A stretch of DNA of 64,000 bases, from assembly GCA_045616165.1 (NCBI GenBank), contig JAZLGF010000013.1, positions 238,638-302,637 of the forward strand. The letters are read 5' to 3'. Within the stretch, counting starts at the first letter, position 1; every line of letters starts with the position of its first letter. Below the pieces are notes generated by a model that was not told the origin of the DNA, made no database searches, and was given only the letters and a program-made list of their open reading frames with translations. Origin of the DNA: RGIG5612 sp045616165 (GTDB lineage: Bacteria > Bacillota > Clostridia > Lachnospirales > Lachnospiraceae). The position numbers and the translations under genes were made by a program. Shown piece after piece: positions 34,864 through 43,050 of this stretch.

Positions 34864-34898
34864 CAGTTTATATATAAAAAATTTAGAAAGGAAAAAAG

Positions 34899-35576
34899 AT
34901 GAAACAAAATAAAACTTACAAAATTCTAACTGGATTAACTCTAGTGACTATTTTAACTACAACAGTTATTGGAAGCACAATGGCAAATTTTACATCAGCA
35001 TCGGATGTTAATGATAGTGCAAAAGTTGCAGTTTGTAATTTAGCAGTAACAGGCGAAGATTTATTCAACAAATCTTATATTTCTGATGTAAAAGAATTAA
35101 AAGAATCCTCAACTTATACTGTTAAAGCAGACAATAAAACACTTGCACCAGGAACTAGAAATGAAGTTTTCTTAAAAGTAAATGGTGAAACAGAAGTGTA
35201 TGTTGATGCAACTCATTCTATTGATGTTGAATTTGATGGTGATTGGGTAGATGGTGATGGAAACTTTTACTGTCCTATCGAATTTAAAATTATAAGATAC
35301 AATAGTGATACTACAAAAGATGAGTATACAGTATCTGGAAGTACGTACACATCAAAACAAGATTTGTTAGATGCTTTGGCAGCAAACGTTTGTCATAGTA
35401 CATATAGGGCAAATGCTGCTTTTCAAGATTATATTCCTGTATCTATTTCTTGGAATTGGCCTTTCTCATCATCCGAGGCAAATAATGCGAAAGATACAGC
35501 TCTTATGAATAAGTCATTGACCAATAAAATTGGTTTGACAATCAAGTGTAAAACTCAATTTACTCAAATTGATTAA
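34899..35576 (+). CDS. TasA/camelysin-like secreted protein, SipW substrate
   Basis: 225 residues. The N-terminus is a signal peptide of the SipW-dependent kind: a hydrophobic stretch, then STMANFTSASDVNDSAKVAV (typical ...A-x-FT-x-S...N/D-x5-V). The rest is rich in Thr, Asp and Asn, with LAPGTRNEVFLKVNGETEVYV, like the beta-sandwich of TasA and CalY, which form matrix fibres or act as metalloprotease-like surface proteins. It follows the signal peptidase by 35 nt with AGAAAGGA as ribosome binding site. Fibre formation is a guess from family. Confidence 0.75.
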   Translation: MKQNKTYKILTGLTLVTILTTTVIGSTMANFTSASDVNDSAKVAVCNLAVTGEDLFNKSYISDVKELKESSTYTVKADNKTLAPGTRNEVFLKVNGETEVYVDATHSIDVEFDGDWVDGDGNFYCPIEFKIIRYNSDTTKDEYTVSGSTYTSKQDLLDALAANVCHSTYRANAAFQDYIPVSISWNWPFSSSEANNAKDTALMNKSLTNKIGLTIKCKTQFTQID

Positions 35577-35601
35577 TCCCCCTAAATTAATATAAACTTT
35601 A

Positions 35602-35634
35602 AGATCCCTTTGCATACCCATTGGGGTCTTTTTT
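35602..35634 (+). terminator. Terminator of the sipW operon
   Basis: AGATCCC pairs with GGGGTCT (one T-G pair) around a 14-nt loop, then TTTTTT. Confidence 0.75.
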
Positions 35635-35687
35635 ACTGCATATTGATATTTTTTTATGAAGTTTATACAACATATATGGTTAATTTA

Positions 35688-35716
35688 TTGACAATATATA
35701 TTAAAAAGATTAAAAT
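35688..35716 (+). promoter_or_regulatory. Promoter of rny
   Basis: TTGACA (35688-35693), 17-bp spacer, TAAAAT (35711-35716); GGAGG stands before the ATG at 35766. Confidence 0.7.
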
Positions 35717-35765
35717 AATTTTGTTGTATTGTACAATGAAAACTAAATAAGGAGGTGCTCCTCGT

Positions 35766-37322
35766 ATGGTTGCTACATGGTTAACAATCCTTATTGCTGT
35801 TGTTTGTTTCATTATAGGTGCAGCACTTGCATGGAAATTTTCTGAAAAGAAAACTACAGATGATTTTAAAAATAAAATTGGAAGTGCCGAAGAAAAAGCA
35901 AGAAGCATCATTGATGATGCATTAAAAACTGCTGAAACTAAGAAAAAAGAAGCTCTTATTGAGGTTAAAGAAGAATCTATTCGTGTTAAAAATGAATTAG
36001 AAAAAGAATCAAAAGAGCGAAGAAATGAACTACAGAAATACGAGAAGAGAGTTCTTCAAAAAGAAGAAGCTGTTGATAAAAAGAATGAGCAATTAGATAG
36101 ATTGCAACAGTCATTAAATGATAAAACAGCTGATTTAGAAAAACAAAAAGAAGAACTAAAAGTTGTTAATGAACAACGCAAAAAGGAACTAGAGAGAATT
36201 TCTGGTCTTACCTCCGAACAAGCAAAAGACATTTTACTTGATAGTCTTAAAGAAGAAGTTGAGCTCGATGCTGCTAAAATGATTAAAGAAGCTGAAGTAA
36301 GGGCTAGAGAAGATGCTGATAATAAAGCTAAAGAATTTATTGTTTCAGCTATCCAACGTAGTGCTGCTGATCATGTTTCAGAATCTACTATTTCTGTAGT
36401 GCAGCTACCGAATGATGAAATGAAAGGACGTATCATTGGTCGTGAAGGAAGAAATATTCGTGCTTTAGAAACAATTACGGGTGTTGATCTTATTATTGAT
36501 GATACTCCTGAAGCTGTTATTTTATCAGGATTTGATCCAGTTAGACGAGAAGTTGCTAGAATTGCTCTTGAAAAACTTATTGTTGACGGAAGAATCCATC
36601 CGGCAAGAATCGAAGAAACTGTAGAAAAAGCTCAAAAAGAAGTTGATAAAATCATTAAAGAAGCTGGTGAAAATGCTGTTCTTGAAGTTGGTGTACATGG
36701 CATCCATCCAGAATTAATCAAACTTCTTGGAAAGATGAAATACAGAACAAGTTACGGGCAAAATGCACTTAAGCACTCTATAGAAGTTGCTATTCTTTCA
36801 GGATTATTAGCAAGTGAAATTGGATGTGATGTAAGAATTGCTAAAAGAGCAGGCCTTCTTCATGATATTGGAAAAGCTATTGATCATGAAATTGAAGGAT
36901 CTCATATACAAATTGGTGTTGACCTTTGTAAAAAATACAAAGAATCACAAATTGTTATTAATTCAGTTGCATCACACCATGGTGATGTTGAACCAGAATC
37001 ACTTATTGCATGTATTGTTGCTGCTGCTGATGCTATTAGCGCTGCAAGACCAGGTGCAAGACGTGAATCACTTGACACTTATACAAACAGACTTCAACAA
37101 CTTGAAGAAATTTGTAATGAACAAAAAGGTGTTGATAAATCTTTTGCTATTCAGGCAGGTAGAGAAATTAGAGTAATGGTTGTACCTGAAAAGGTTAATG
37201 ATGCACAAATGGTTATCATGGGTCGAGATATTGTTAAACGTATCGAAGATGAACTTGAATATCCAGGACAAATTAAAGTAAACATTATTCGCGAATCACG
37301 AGTAACTGATATTGCTAAATAA
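35766..37322 (+). CDS. rny: Ribonuclease Y
   Basis: Membrane-anchored endoribonuclease that starts mRNA decay in Firmicutes. One N-terminal helix (about 4-22) is followed by a long coiled coil (about 30-200, very rich in Glu and Lys), a KH domain with GRIIGREGRNIRALE, and an HD domain with LLHDIGKA near residue 365. 518 aa, normal length. It has its own promoter and terminator. In many Clostridia recA and recX lie before it; here a TasA-like gene does. Confidence 0.95.
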   Translation: MVATWLTILIAVVCFIIGAALAWKFSEKKTTDDFKNKIGSAEEKARSIIDDALKTAETKKKEALIEVKEESIRVKNELEKESKERRNELQKYEKRVLQKEEAVDKKNEQLDRLQQSLNDKTADLEKQKEELKVVNEQRKKELERISGLTSEQAKDILLDSLKEEVELDAAKMIKEAEVRAREDADNKAKEFIVSAIQRSAADHVSESTISVVQLPNDEMKGRIIGREGRNIRALETITGVDLIIDDTPEAVILSGFDPVRREVARIALEKLIVDGRIHPARIEETVEKAQKEVDKIIKEAGENAVLEVGVHGIHPELIKLLGKMKYRTSYGQNALKHSIEVAILSGLLASEIGCDVRIAKRAGLLHDIGKAIDHEIEGSHIQIGVDLCKKYKESQIVINSVASHHGDVEPESLIACIVAAADAISAARPGARRESLDTYTNRLQQLEEICNEQKGVDKSFAIQAGREIRVMVVPEKVNDAQMVIMGRDIVKRIEDELEYPGQIKVNIIRESRVTDIAK

Positions 37323-37350
37323 TTATAAAAGATTCATTAACAAAACAATA

Positions 37351-37384
37351 AACAAGACGCTTTTATAGCGTCTTGTTTTATTTT
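37351..37384 (+). terminator. Terminator of rny
   Basis: AACAAGACGC (37351-37360) pairs with GCGTCTTGTT (37368-37377), followed by a T-rich run. Confidence 0.88.
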
Positions 37385-37388
37385 TTTC

Positions 37389-37417
37389 TTGTATTTATAG
37401 TGTTTTAGTGTGATAAT
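37389..37417 (+). promoter_or_regulatory. Promoter of the aminotransferase gene
   Basis: TTGTAT (37389-37394), 17-bp spacer, GATAAT (37412-37417). Confidence 0.65.
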
Positions 37418-37444
37418 GTACAAAATTTTAAAGGAGTGCTTAGT

Positions 37445-38644
37445 ATGTCACTAGAATTATCAAAAAAAGCATTAAATGTTAAACCTTCATCTACTTTGGA
37501 AATTACAGCCAAAGCAAAAGATATGAAAAAGAATGGTATGGATGTTGTTGGTTTCGCTGCTGGCGAGCCTGATTTTAATACACCTGAACGTATTTGCACG
37601 GCTGCTAAGCGTGCTATTGATGATGGTTTTACTAAATATACTCCTGCATCAGGTATTATAGAACTTAAAGAAGCGATTGCAAAAAAGTTCAAAAATTTTA
37701 ATCATATAAATTATGATCCGGAACAAATCATTATTTGTAATGGCGGTAAGCATGTTTTAACTAATATTTTTACTACTATTCTTAATCCTGGTGATGAAGT
37801 TATTATTCCTGCTCCTTATTGGCTTAGTTATCCTGAAATAGTTAAACTTGCTGGTGGAGAACCAGTGATTATTAAAGGAAGTAAAGAAACTTCTTATAAA
37901 GTTAATTTGGAAATGCTTAAAGGCGCTTTAACACCTAAAACAAAAGCTTTTATTCTAAATTCTCCAAATAACCCAACTGGTATGGTTTATGAAAAAGATG
38001 AATTACAGATGATTGCTGATTTTGCAGTTGAAAATGATATATATGTTATATCAGATGAAATTTATGAAAATCTTTGTTATGGAAAAGAAGAAGCTGTTTC
38101 TATTGCTTCGTTAAATGATGAAATTTATAAAAGAACTATTACTGTTAACGGACTTGCAAAAAGTTATGCAATGACAGGATGGAGAATAGGTTATGCAGGA
38201 GCTCCATTAGAAATTGCTAAGATTATGGGAAATGTTCAATCTCATCAAACGTCAAATCCTAACTCTATTGCTCAAAAAGCTGCTTTAGAAGCTATTAGCG
38301 GAGATCAAACATGTGTTAGAGAAATGAATGCTGCTTTTGATGAAAGACGCAAATATATTTATGAAAAATTAAAAGAAATAGAAGGTTTATCTGCTATTGA
38401 ACCTAAAGGAGCATTTTATTTATTTGTTGATATTTCTGAATTTATTGGAAAGAAATATTTTGGTCATGTAATTAATAATGCTATTGATTTTGCTAAATAT
38501 TTATTAGAGGATTATCAGGTTGCTATTATTCCATGTGGAGATTTTGGATTTGATGATCACTTTAGACTTTCTTATGCTATTAGCGTAGCCCAGATTGACA
38601 AGGGTATGAGTAGAATAAAAGAGTTTTGTTCTAATATAGAATAA
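37445..38644 (+). CDS. Class I/II aminotransferase, aspartate aminotransferase type
   Basis: PLP-dependent transaminase of the AspC/AspB group. Features: FAAGEPDFNTPE near residue 38 (substrate binding), NSPNNPTGMVY near 180, ISDEIYE, the PLP-binding lysine in NGLAKSYAMTGWRIGY near 243 and RLSYA near the end with the carboxylate-binding Arg. 399 aa. I choose ATG 37445 because AAAGGAG is 8 nt upstream; a GTG 9 nt earlier would be too close. Exact substrate not fixed. Confidence 0.9.
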   Translation: MSLELSKKALNVKPSSTLEITAKAKDMKKNGMDVVGFAAGEPDFNTPERICTAAKRAIDDGFTKYTPASGIIELKEAIAKKFKNFNHINYDPEQIIICNGGKHVLTNIFTTILNPGDEVIIPAPYWLSYPEIVKLAGGEPVIIKGSKETSYKVNLEMLKGALTPKTKAFILNSPNNPTGMVYEKDELQMIADFAVENDIYVISDEIYENLCYGKEEAVSIASLNDEIYKRTITVNGLAKSYAMTGWRIGYAGAPLEIAKIMGNVQSHQTSNPNSIAQKAALEAISGDQTCVREMNAAFDERRKYIYEKLKEIEGLSAIEPKGAFYLFVDISEFIGKKYFGHVINNAIDFAKYLLEDYQVAIIPCGDFGFDDHFRLSYAISVAQIDKGMSRIKEFCSNIE

Positions 38645-38646
38645 TA

Positions 38647-38730
38647 TTGTTCAAGTCCCACCTTTTAACTTATAAAAATAAAAAAAGTGTCGCTGACACT
38701 TTTTTTATTTTTATGCAGGTGGTGGGACTT
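38647..38730 (-). repeat. 84-bp direct repeat, distal copy (tRNA-Leu 3' end, terminator, inverted T-arm)
   Basis: Identical to 38795-38878 at every base, 148 nt apart. Read on the minus strand it holds the last bases of tRNA-Leu (AAGTCCCACCACCTGCA), an 18-bp terminator hairpin (38674-38712) and GGTGGGACTTGAACAA, an inverted copy of the T-arm. It begins 3 bp after the aminotransferase stop and may also serve as that gene's terminator, since the hairpin is symmetrical and T-rich on both strands. Confidence 0.9.
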
Positions 38731-38810
38731 CCGCCGGGGCTTCGCCCCTTTCAGGCCGCGTCAGATTCTTCGCACTCACGTGCTCAAATCTTCCTTGTTC
38801 AAGTCCCACC
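38721..38810 (-). repeat. GC-rich hairpin element B, framed by copies of the tRNA-Leu T-arm
   Basis: GGTGGGACTT (38721-38730) and AAGTCCCACC (38801-38810) form a perfect 10-bp basal stem made of tRNA-Leu T-arm sequence. The 64 bases between the direct repeats (38731-38794) are 62% G+C by hand count. On the minus strand they read AAGGA, a hairpin region AGATT...GCAC/GTGC...AATCT, the 16-base core GACGCGGCCTGAAAGG (38747-38762), hairpin GGGGC-GAA-GCCCC, then GGCGG. Core and edges are shared, in the same order and orientation relative to the RNA gene, with the element after the tmRNA. Confidence 0.85.
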
Positions 38811-38878
38811 TTTTAACTTATAAAAATAAAAAAAGTGTCGCTGACACTTTTTTTATTTTTATGCAGGTGGTGGGACTT
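38795..38878 (-). repeat. 84-bp direct repeat, proximal copy overlapping the 3' end of tRNA-Leu
   Basis: This copy includes the true tRNA-Leu 3' end (38862-38878). It is base-for-base identical to 38647-38730. Confidence 0.9.
38822..38860 (-). terminator. Terminator of tRNA-Leu
   Basis: An 18-bp perfect stem (38822-38839 with 38843-38860), loop GCT, ending in a T-rich arm on both strands. It starts 1 bp after the tRNA. Confidence 0.85.
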
Positions 38879-38944
38879 GAACCCACACAAGGTTGCCCTC
38901 GCCAGATTTTGAGTCTGGTGCGTCTGCCATTCCGCCACACCTGC
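38862..38944 (-). tRNA. tRNA-Leu (anticodon CAA)
   Basis: On the minus strand, GCAGGTG pairs with CACCTGC (acceptor), anticodon stem CCAGA/TCTGG encloses CTCAAAA, giving anticodon CAA. A long variable arm (CGAGGGCAACCTTGT) is typical of type II tRNA-Leu, and the T-arm is GTGGG-TTCAAGT-CCCAC. Discriminator is A and CCA is not encoded. Confidence 0.95.
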
Positions 38945-39028
38945 AAGCCTTTATATATTATAAAAAATCTATAAAAATATCAAGTCTTATTAATTTTATG
39001 AATATTCACAAAATATAGTATATTTTTT

Positions 39029-39056
39029 TTGATTATACCACAAAATATGTTATAAT
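39029..39056 (+). promoter_or_regulatory. Extended -10 promoter of the zinc-ribbon gene
   Basis: TTGATT (39029-39034), 16-bp spacer, TATAAT (39051-39056) with TG one base before the -10 (TGTTATAAT). Confidence 0.65.
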
Positions 39057-39102
39057 ATATTTCGTATAATTATATATAAATATACTTTTGGAGGTAATTT
39101 AG

Positions 39103-39789
39103 ATGAGATACTGTTCAAAATGCGGTACACCAGTTAAAGAAGAATTTGGATTTTGTCCAACATGCGGAAATGAAATGGCTCCTTTAGCTAAACCAGCTAC
39201 TGAAGTTCTTTGCGAAAATGAAACAGATTTAGAAAACGTTGCTCCTGCAACATCTGAGACAGTAGAAGAAGTAAAAGAAGAAGTATGCGAAACTAAAGCA
39301 GAAACATGTGAAACTACAACTGAAGTTGAAGCTAAAGAAACAACATGCGAGACATCTAAAGAAGAATGTAAAACAGAGCAGGAAGTTCCTCAAACAGATC
39401 CATATGCTACATATTATCAACCTATGCCGGCAGATGGAAAAGGTAAATGCACTGCTGGTGTTTCACTTGCATTTGGTTTACTTTCACTTTTGTTTTTCTG
39501 GGTTCCTGGACTTAATATTTTAATGTTTGTTTTATCAATATTAGGTATTATTCTTGCTGATGCAGCTATGAAACATTATAAATATGGTGCTGCTATTGCC
39601 GGTAAAACTTTTTCTATATTTGCTTTAGTATTTAACCTTATTCTTGTTGGAATTTTTGTGCTTGGCGTTGTTTTAGGTTATTGCAAATTTGAAGGTTTTG
39701 CTGCTGTATATCAATCAGCTTCAACACAGGCTACTAGCTTAATTAATAGTGTTGGCAAATTCTTAGGATCCGTATTTTTAGTTAAATAA
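39103..39789 (+). CDS. Zinc-ribbon membrane protein with Cys-Glu-Thr-rich linker
   Basis: 228 residues. An N-terminal zinc ribbon (CSKCGTPVKEEFGFCPTCG) is followed by an acidic linker (about 30-105) with repeated CET/CETK/CETT units, so about seven extra cysteines. Then come two or three hydrophobic helices (about 118-200) of the DUF4190 kind. No enzyme motif. Extended -10 promoter and GGAGG upstream; ends 5 nt before polA. Function unknown; the zinc-ribbon plus membrane layout resembles many clostridial proteins of unknown role. Confidence 0.7.
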   Translation: MRYCSKCGTPVKEEFGFCPTCGNEMAPLAKPATEVLCENETDLENVAPATSETVEEVKEEVCETKAETCETTTEVEAKETTCETSKEECKTEQEVPQTDPYATYYQPMPADGKGKCTAGVSLAFGLLSLLFFWVPGLNILMFVLSILGIILADAAMKHYKYGAAIAGKTFSIFALVFNLILVGIFVLGVVLGYCKFEGFAAVYQSASTQATSLINSVGKFLGSVFLVK

Positions 39790-39794
39790 ATAAC

Positions 39795-42449
39795 ATGAAA
39801 CCTGGCAATAAATTATTATTAATTGATGGACATAGTATTATTAATAGAGCATTTTATGGAGTCCCTCTGCTATCTAATTCAGAGGGGCTTCATACTAATG
39901 CAATTTATGGTTTTCTAAATATTTTTTTTAATGCTTATGCTAAACATAATCCATCTCATATTATTGTTGCCTTTGACTTAAAAGATAAAACTTTTAGGCA
40001 TAAAATGTATGATGCTTATAAAGGAACTAGAAAAGGAATGCCTGAGGAACTTCATGAGCAAGTTCCAGTGTTAAAAGATGTGCTTCATACTATGAATATA
40101 AAAACTGCTGAGCTTAGTGGTTTTGAAGCTGATGATGTTTTAGGTACATATGCTACTTTAGCCAGTAACGAAGGCTTTGATGTTGTTATTTTATCTGGTG
40201 ACAGAGATCTCCTTCAATTAGCAACAGAAAAAATTCTTATTACTATTCCAAAAACAAAATCGGGTGGTACGGAAGTAGAAAATTATTTTGCTAAAGATGT
40301 TATTGAAAAGTATGGAGTGACTCCAACTGAATTTATCGAAGTAAAAGCTCTTCAAGGTGATGCTTCTGATAACATTCCAGGAATACCAGGAATTGGCGAA
40401 AAAACTGCTGTTAATATTATTTCAAAATATAAAACCTTAGAAAATGCATATGCACATGTTGATGAAATAACACCTAATAAAGCTCGCTTAAATTTAACTG
40501 AATTCATTGAACAGGGTAGAATTAGCCTTGAACTTGCAAGAATTGTTAAAGATGCTCCTGTCCCTTTTGATTTTAAGGATGCATACATCGAAAATGAAGA
40601 TGTGTTTTACAACAATGAATCTTACGATATATATAAAAAACTAGAGCTTAAAAAACTATATAACCGTTTTGAAAAAAAAGATATTGAAAATTTTGAAGTA
40701 AAATATGATATTAAAAATTCATTAGAGCAATTTTATGATTTTATCAATGAAGCAAAAGATAATAATATTAATTTAGGGCTTTTCTTTGAGGAATCTTTAA
40801 CATGTATAGCCACTTCTTATTATCAAGATAATAATCTTATTAATTATGTATTTAATCTTAACAGCGAAGAAAAAGATACAATTAAAAAAGCTTTGTATCG
40901 TTTACTTTTACTTAAAAATGATATCTATGTTTTTGATCTTAAAGATATGCTACATGCATTAGATTGCAGTGATTTTTATTCTGAAAATATTTTTGATTTG
41001 AAAATCATGGCTTATCTTTTAGATCCAAATTCACCGTCATATTTATATGACGAGATTTCTAATAAATATTTAAGTAGGACACTTCCTACAAAAGAAAACT
41101 TAATTGGTAAGTCTAAAATCTCTGATGCTTTAATCACAAATACTAATAATGTTTATGAGTTTATTACTCTTAATAGTTTATCTGCTTTAGAACTTTTTAG
41201 TCCACTTAAAGAAGAACTAATAAAAGCTAATATGTATAAACTATTTTGTAATCTTGAGATGCCTCTTTTATATTCTCTTTATAACATGGAAAAGATTGGT
41301 ATCTTAGTTGACGAAAAAGCTTTGAATAATTTTTCCTCTCAACTAAAAATTACTCAAGACAAATTAGAAAAAAAAATTTTTGATGAAGCTGGTCAAGAAT
41401 TCAATATTAATTCTCCAAAACAATTAGGTGAAATTTTATTTGAAAAATTAAAACTTCCACATGGTAAGAAAACAAAGACGGGTTATTCTACATCTGCTGA
41501 TGTATTAGAAAAATTAGCAGATGAATTTCCTTTTGTTAATAAAATATTAAAATATAGACAAGTTTCTAAACTTAAATCAACATATGCTGATGGTTTAACA
41601 GAATACATTTCTGAAGATAGAAGAATTCATGGTACTTTTAATCAAACTGTTACTGCTACTGGAAGAATTAGTTCTACTGATCCTAATCTTCAAAATATTC
41701 CTATCAGATCTGAGCTTGGTCAGGAAATAAGAAAAGCTTTTGTAGCTAAAGATGGTTTTGTTCTTTTAGATGCTGATTATTCACAAATTGAATTACGATT
41801 GCTTGCGCATTTATCTGGTGATGAGAATTTAATTGATGCATATAATAGTGAAGCTGACATTCATAAAATTACTGCAGCTAAAGTTTTTAATACTCCTTTA
41901 GAAGAAGTAACAAAAGATCAAAGACGAAATGCTAAAGCCGTTAACTTTGGAATTGTGTATGGAATTAGCTCTTTTGGACTCAGCCAGGATTTAAGTATTT
42001 CAAAAAATGAAGCTAATGAATATATTAATCAATATTTCGAAACTTATCCTGATGTAAAAAAATTCTTAGATGATACTGTTAAACTTGCTAAAATGAACGG
42101 TTATACAACAACTCTTTTTGATAGAAGAAGACCTATTCCTGAAATTTTATCAAGTAATTTTATCCAGCGCTCATTCGGTGAGCGAGCAGCAAAAAATGCT
42201 CCTATTCAAGGTAGTGCTGCTGATATAATTAAAATTGCTATGATTAATGTTGAAAAAGCCTTAATCAAAAATAACCTTAAGGCTCGTATTGTTTTGCAAG
42301 TTCATGATGAATTATTAATAGAAGCTCCTATAGACGAACAAGAAAAAGTTAAAGAGATTTTATATGAGCAAATGAAAGGTGCTGCTTCACTAAAAGTACC
42401 TTTAGAAGTTGAAATTCAAGTTGGAAAAGATTGGTTTGAGGCGCATTAA
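39795..42449 (+). CDS. polA: DNA polymerase I
   Basis: Repair and Okazaki-fragment polymerase. The N-terminal 5'-3' exonuclease (LLIDGHSIINRAFYG; SGDRDLLQL; QGDASDNIPGIPGIG) is complete. The middle 3'-5' exonuclease-like region lacks visible catalytic acids, as is common in Gram-positive Pol I. The polymerase domain has DYSQIELRLLAHLSGD, RRNAKAVNFGIVYG and VHDELLIE. 884 aa. It starts 5 nt after the zinc-ribbon gene without a Shine-Dalgarno, and overlaps coaE by one base. Confidence 0.95.
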   Translation: MKPGNKLLLIDGHSIINRAFYGVPLLSNSEGLHTNAIYGFLNIFFNAYAKHNPSHIIVAFDLKDKTFRHKMYDAYKGTRKGMPEELHEQVPVLKDVLHTMNIKTAELSGFEADDVLGTYATLASNEGFDVVILSGDRDLLQLATEKILITIPKTKSGGTEVENYFAKDVIEKYGVTPTEFIEVKALQGDASDNIPGIPGIGEKTAVNIISKYKTLENAYAHVDEITPNKARLNLTEFIEQGRISLELARIVKDAPVPFDFKDAYIENEDVFYNNESYDIYKKLELKKLYNRFEKKDIENFEVKYDIKNSLEQFYDFINEAKDNNINLGLFFEESLTCIATSYYQDNNLINYVFNLNSEEKDTIKKALYRLLLLKNDIYVFDLKDMLHALDCSDFYSENIFDLKIMAYLLDPNSPSYLYDEISNKYLSRTLPTKENLIGKSKISDALITNTNNVYEFITLNSLSALELFSPLKEELIKANMYKLFCNLEMPLLYSLYNMEKIGILVDEKALNNFSSQLKITQDKLEKKIFDEAGQEFNINSPKQLGEILFEKLKLPHGKKTKTGYSTSADVLEKLADEFPFVNKILKYRQVSKLKSTYADGLTEYISEDRRIHGTFNQTVTATGRISSTDPNLQNIPIRSELGQEIRKAFVAKDGFVLLDADYSQIELRLLAHLSGDENLIDAYNSEADIHKITAAKVFNTPLEEVTKDQRRNAKAVNFGIVYGISSFGLSQDLSISKNEANEYINQYFETYPDVKKFLDDTVKLAKMNGYTTTLFDRRRPIPEILSSNFIQRSFGERAAKNAPIQGSAADIIKIAMINVEKALIKNNLKARIVLQVHDELLIEAPIDEQEKVKEILYEQMKGAASLKVPLEVEIQVGKDWFEAH

Positions 42450-43042
42450 TGATTATCGGAGTTACTGGTGGTGTTGGTTCCGGAAAGAGCACAATTTTAG
42501 ATATCTTAAAATCGGATTATAACGCCTATATTATTTTGGCAGATGATTTAGCACGAGAGTTAACAAATCCTTCTAAAAGTGCATATAAGGGCGTAATTGA
42601 TGCATTTGGTAACGATATTCTTGCAGATGATTTGATTAATATTGATAGAATTAAATTATCTAAAATTGTTTTTCAAAATCCTGATAAATTAAAATTATTA
42701 AATTCAATAATTCATCCTTTAGTTAGAACAGAGATTCTTAATTTATTTGATGAAATTTATACAAAAGATAATAATGCTCTAATAGTTTTAGAGTCGGCAA
42801 TTTTAATTGAAGCTGGATATCTTAATTTGCTTGATTATCTTTGGTTTGTTTATGCAAATAAAGACGTTAGAATTAAACGCTTAATTGATAGTAGAGGATA
42901 TTCTATTAAGCGTTGTGAAAATATTATGGATAATCAACTTTCTGATGATGAATATAAATCTTTTGCTGATTTTGTTATTGATAATTCTAATTCAATTGAA
43001 TTAGCAAAAGAACAAATACATAATTGGTTTAAGAATATTTAG
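42449..43042 (+). CDS. coaE: Dephospho-CoA kinase
   Basis: Last step of coenzyme A synthesis. The P-loop is GVTGGVGSGKST at the start, ILADDLAREL follows, and VLESAILIEAG is in the expected place. 197 aa. The ATG overlaps the polA stop (TAATG). In other Clostridia mutM often lies between polA and coaE; it is missing here. Confidence 0.93.
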   Translation: MIIGVTGGVGSGKSTILDILKSDYNAYIILADDLARELTNPSKSAYKGVIDAFGNDILADDLINIDRIKLSKIVFQNPDKLKLLNSIIHPLVRTEILNLFDEIYTKDNNALIVLESAILIEAGYLNLLDYLWFVYANKDVRIKRLIDSRGYSIKRCENIMDNQLSDDEYKSFADFVIDNSNSIELAKEQIHNWFKNI

Positions 43043-43050
43043 GTGTTAAT

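Noticed and set aside
36838..37176. 112-codon frame inside rny in another frame
   Set aside because: Leu/His-rich shadow of the rny coding strand, with no ribosome binding site or domain.
38687..38974. Plus-strand 95-codon frame across element B and tRNA-Leu
   Set aside because: It is antisense to the tRNA; the GLEPT-like stretch is a known false-gene pattern over tRNA genes.
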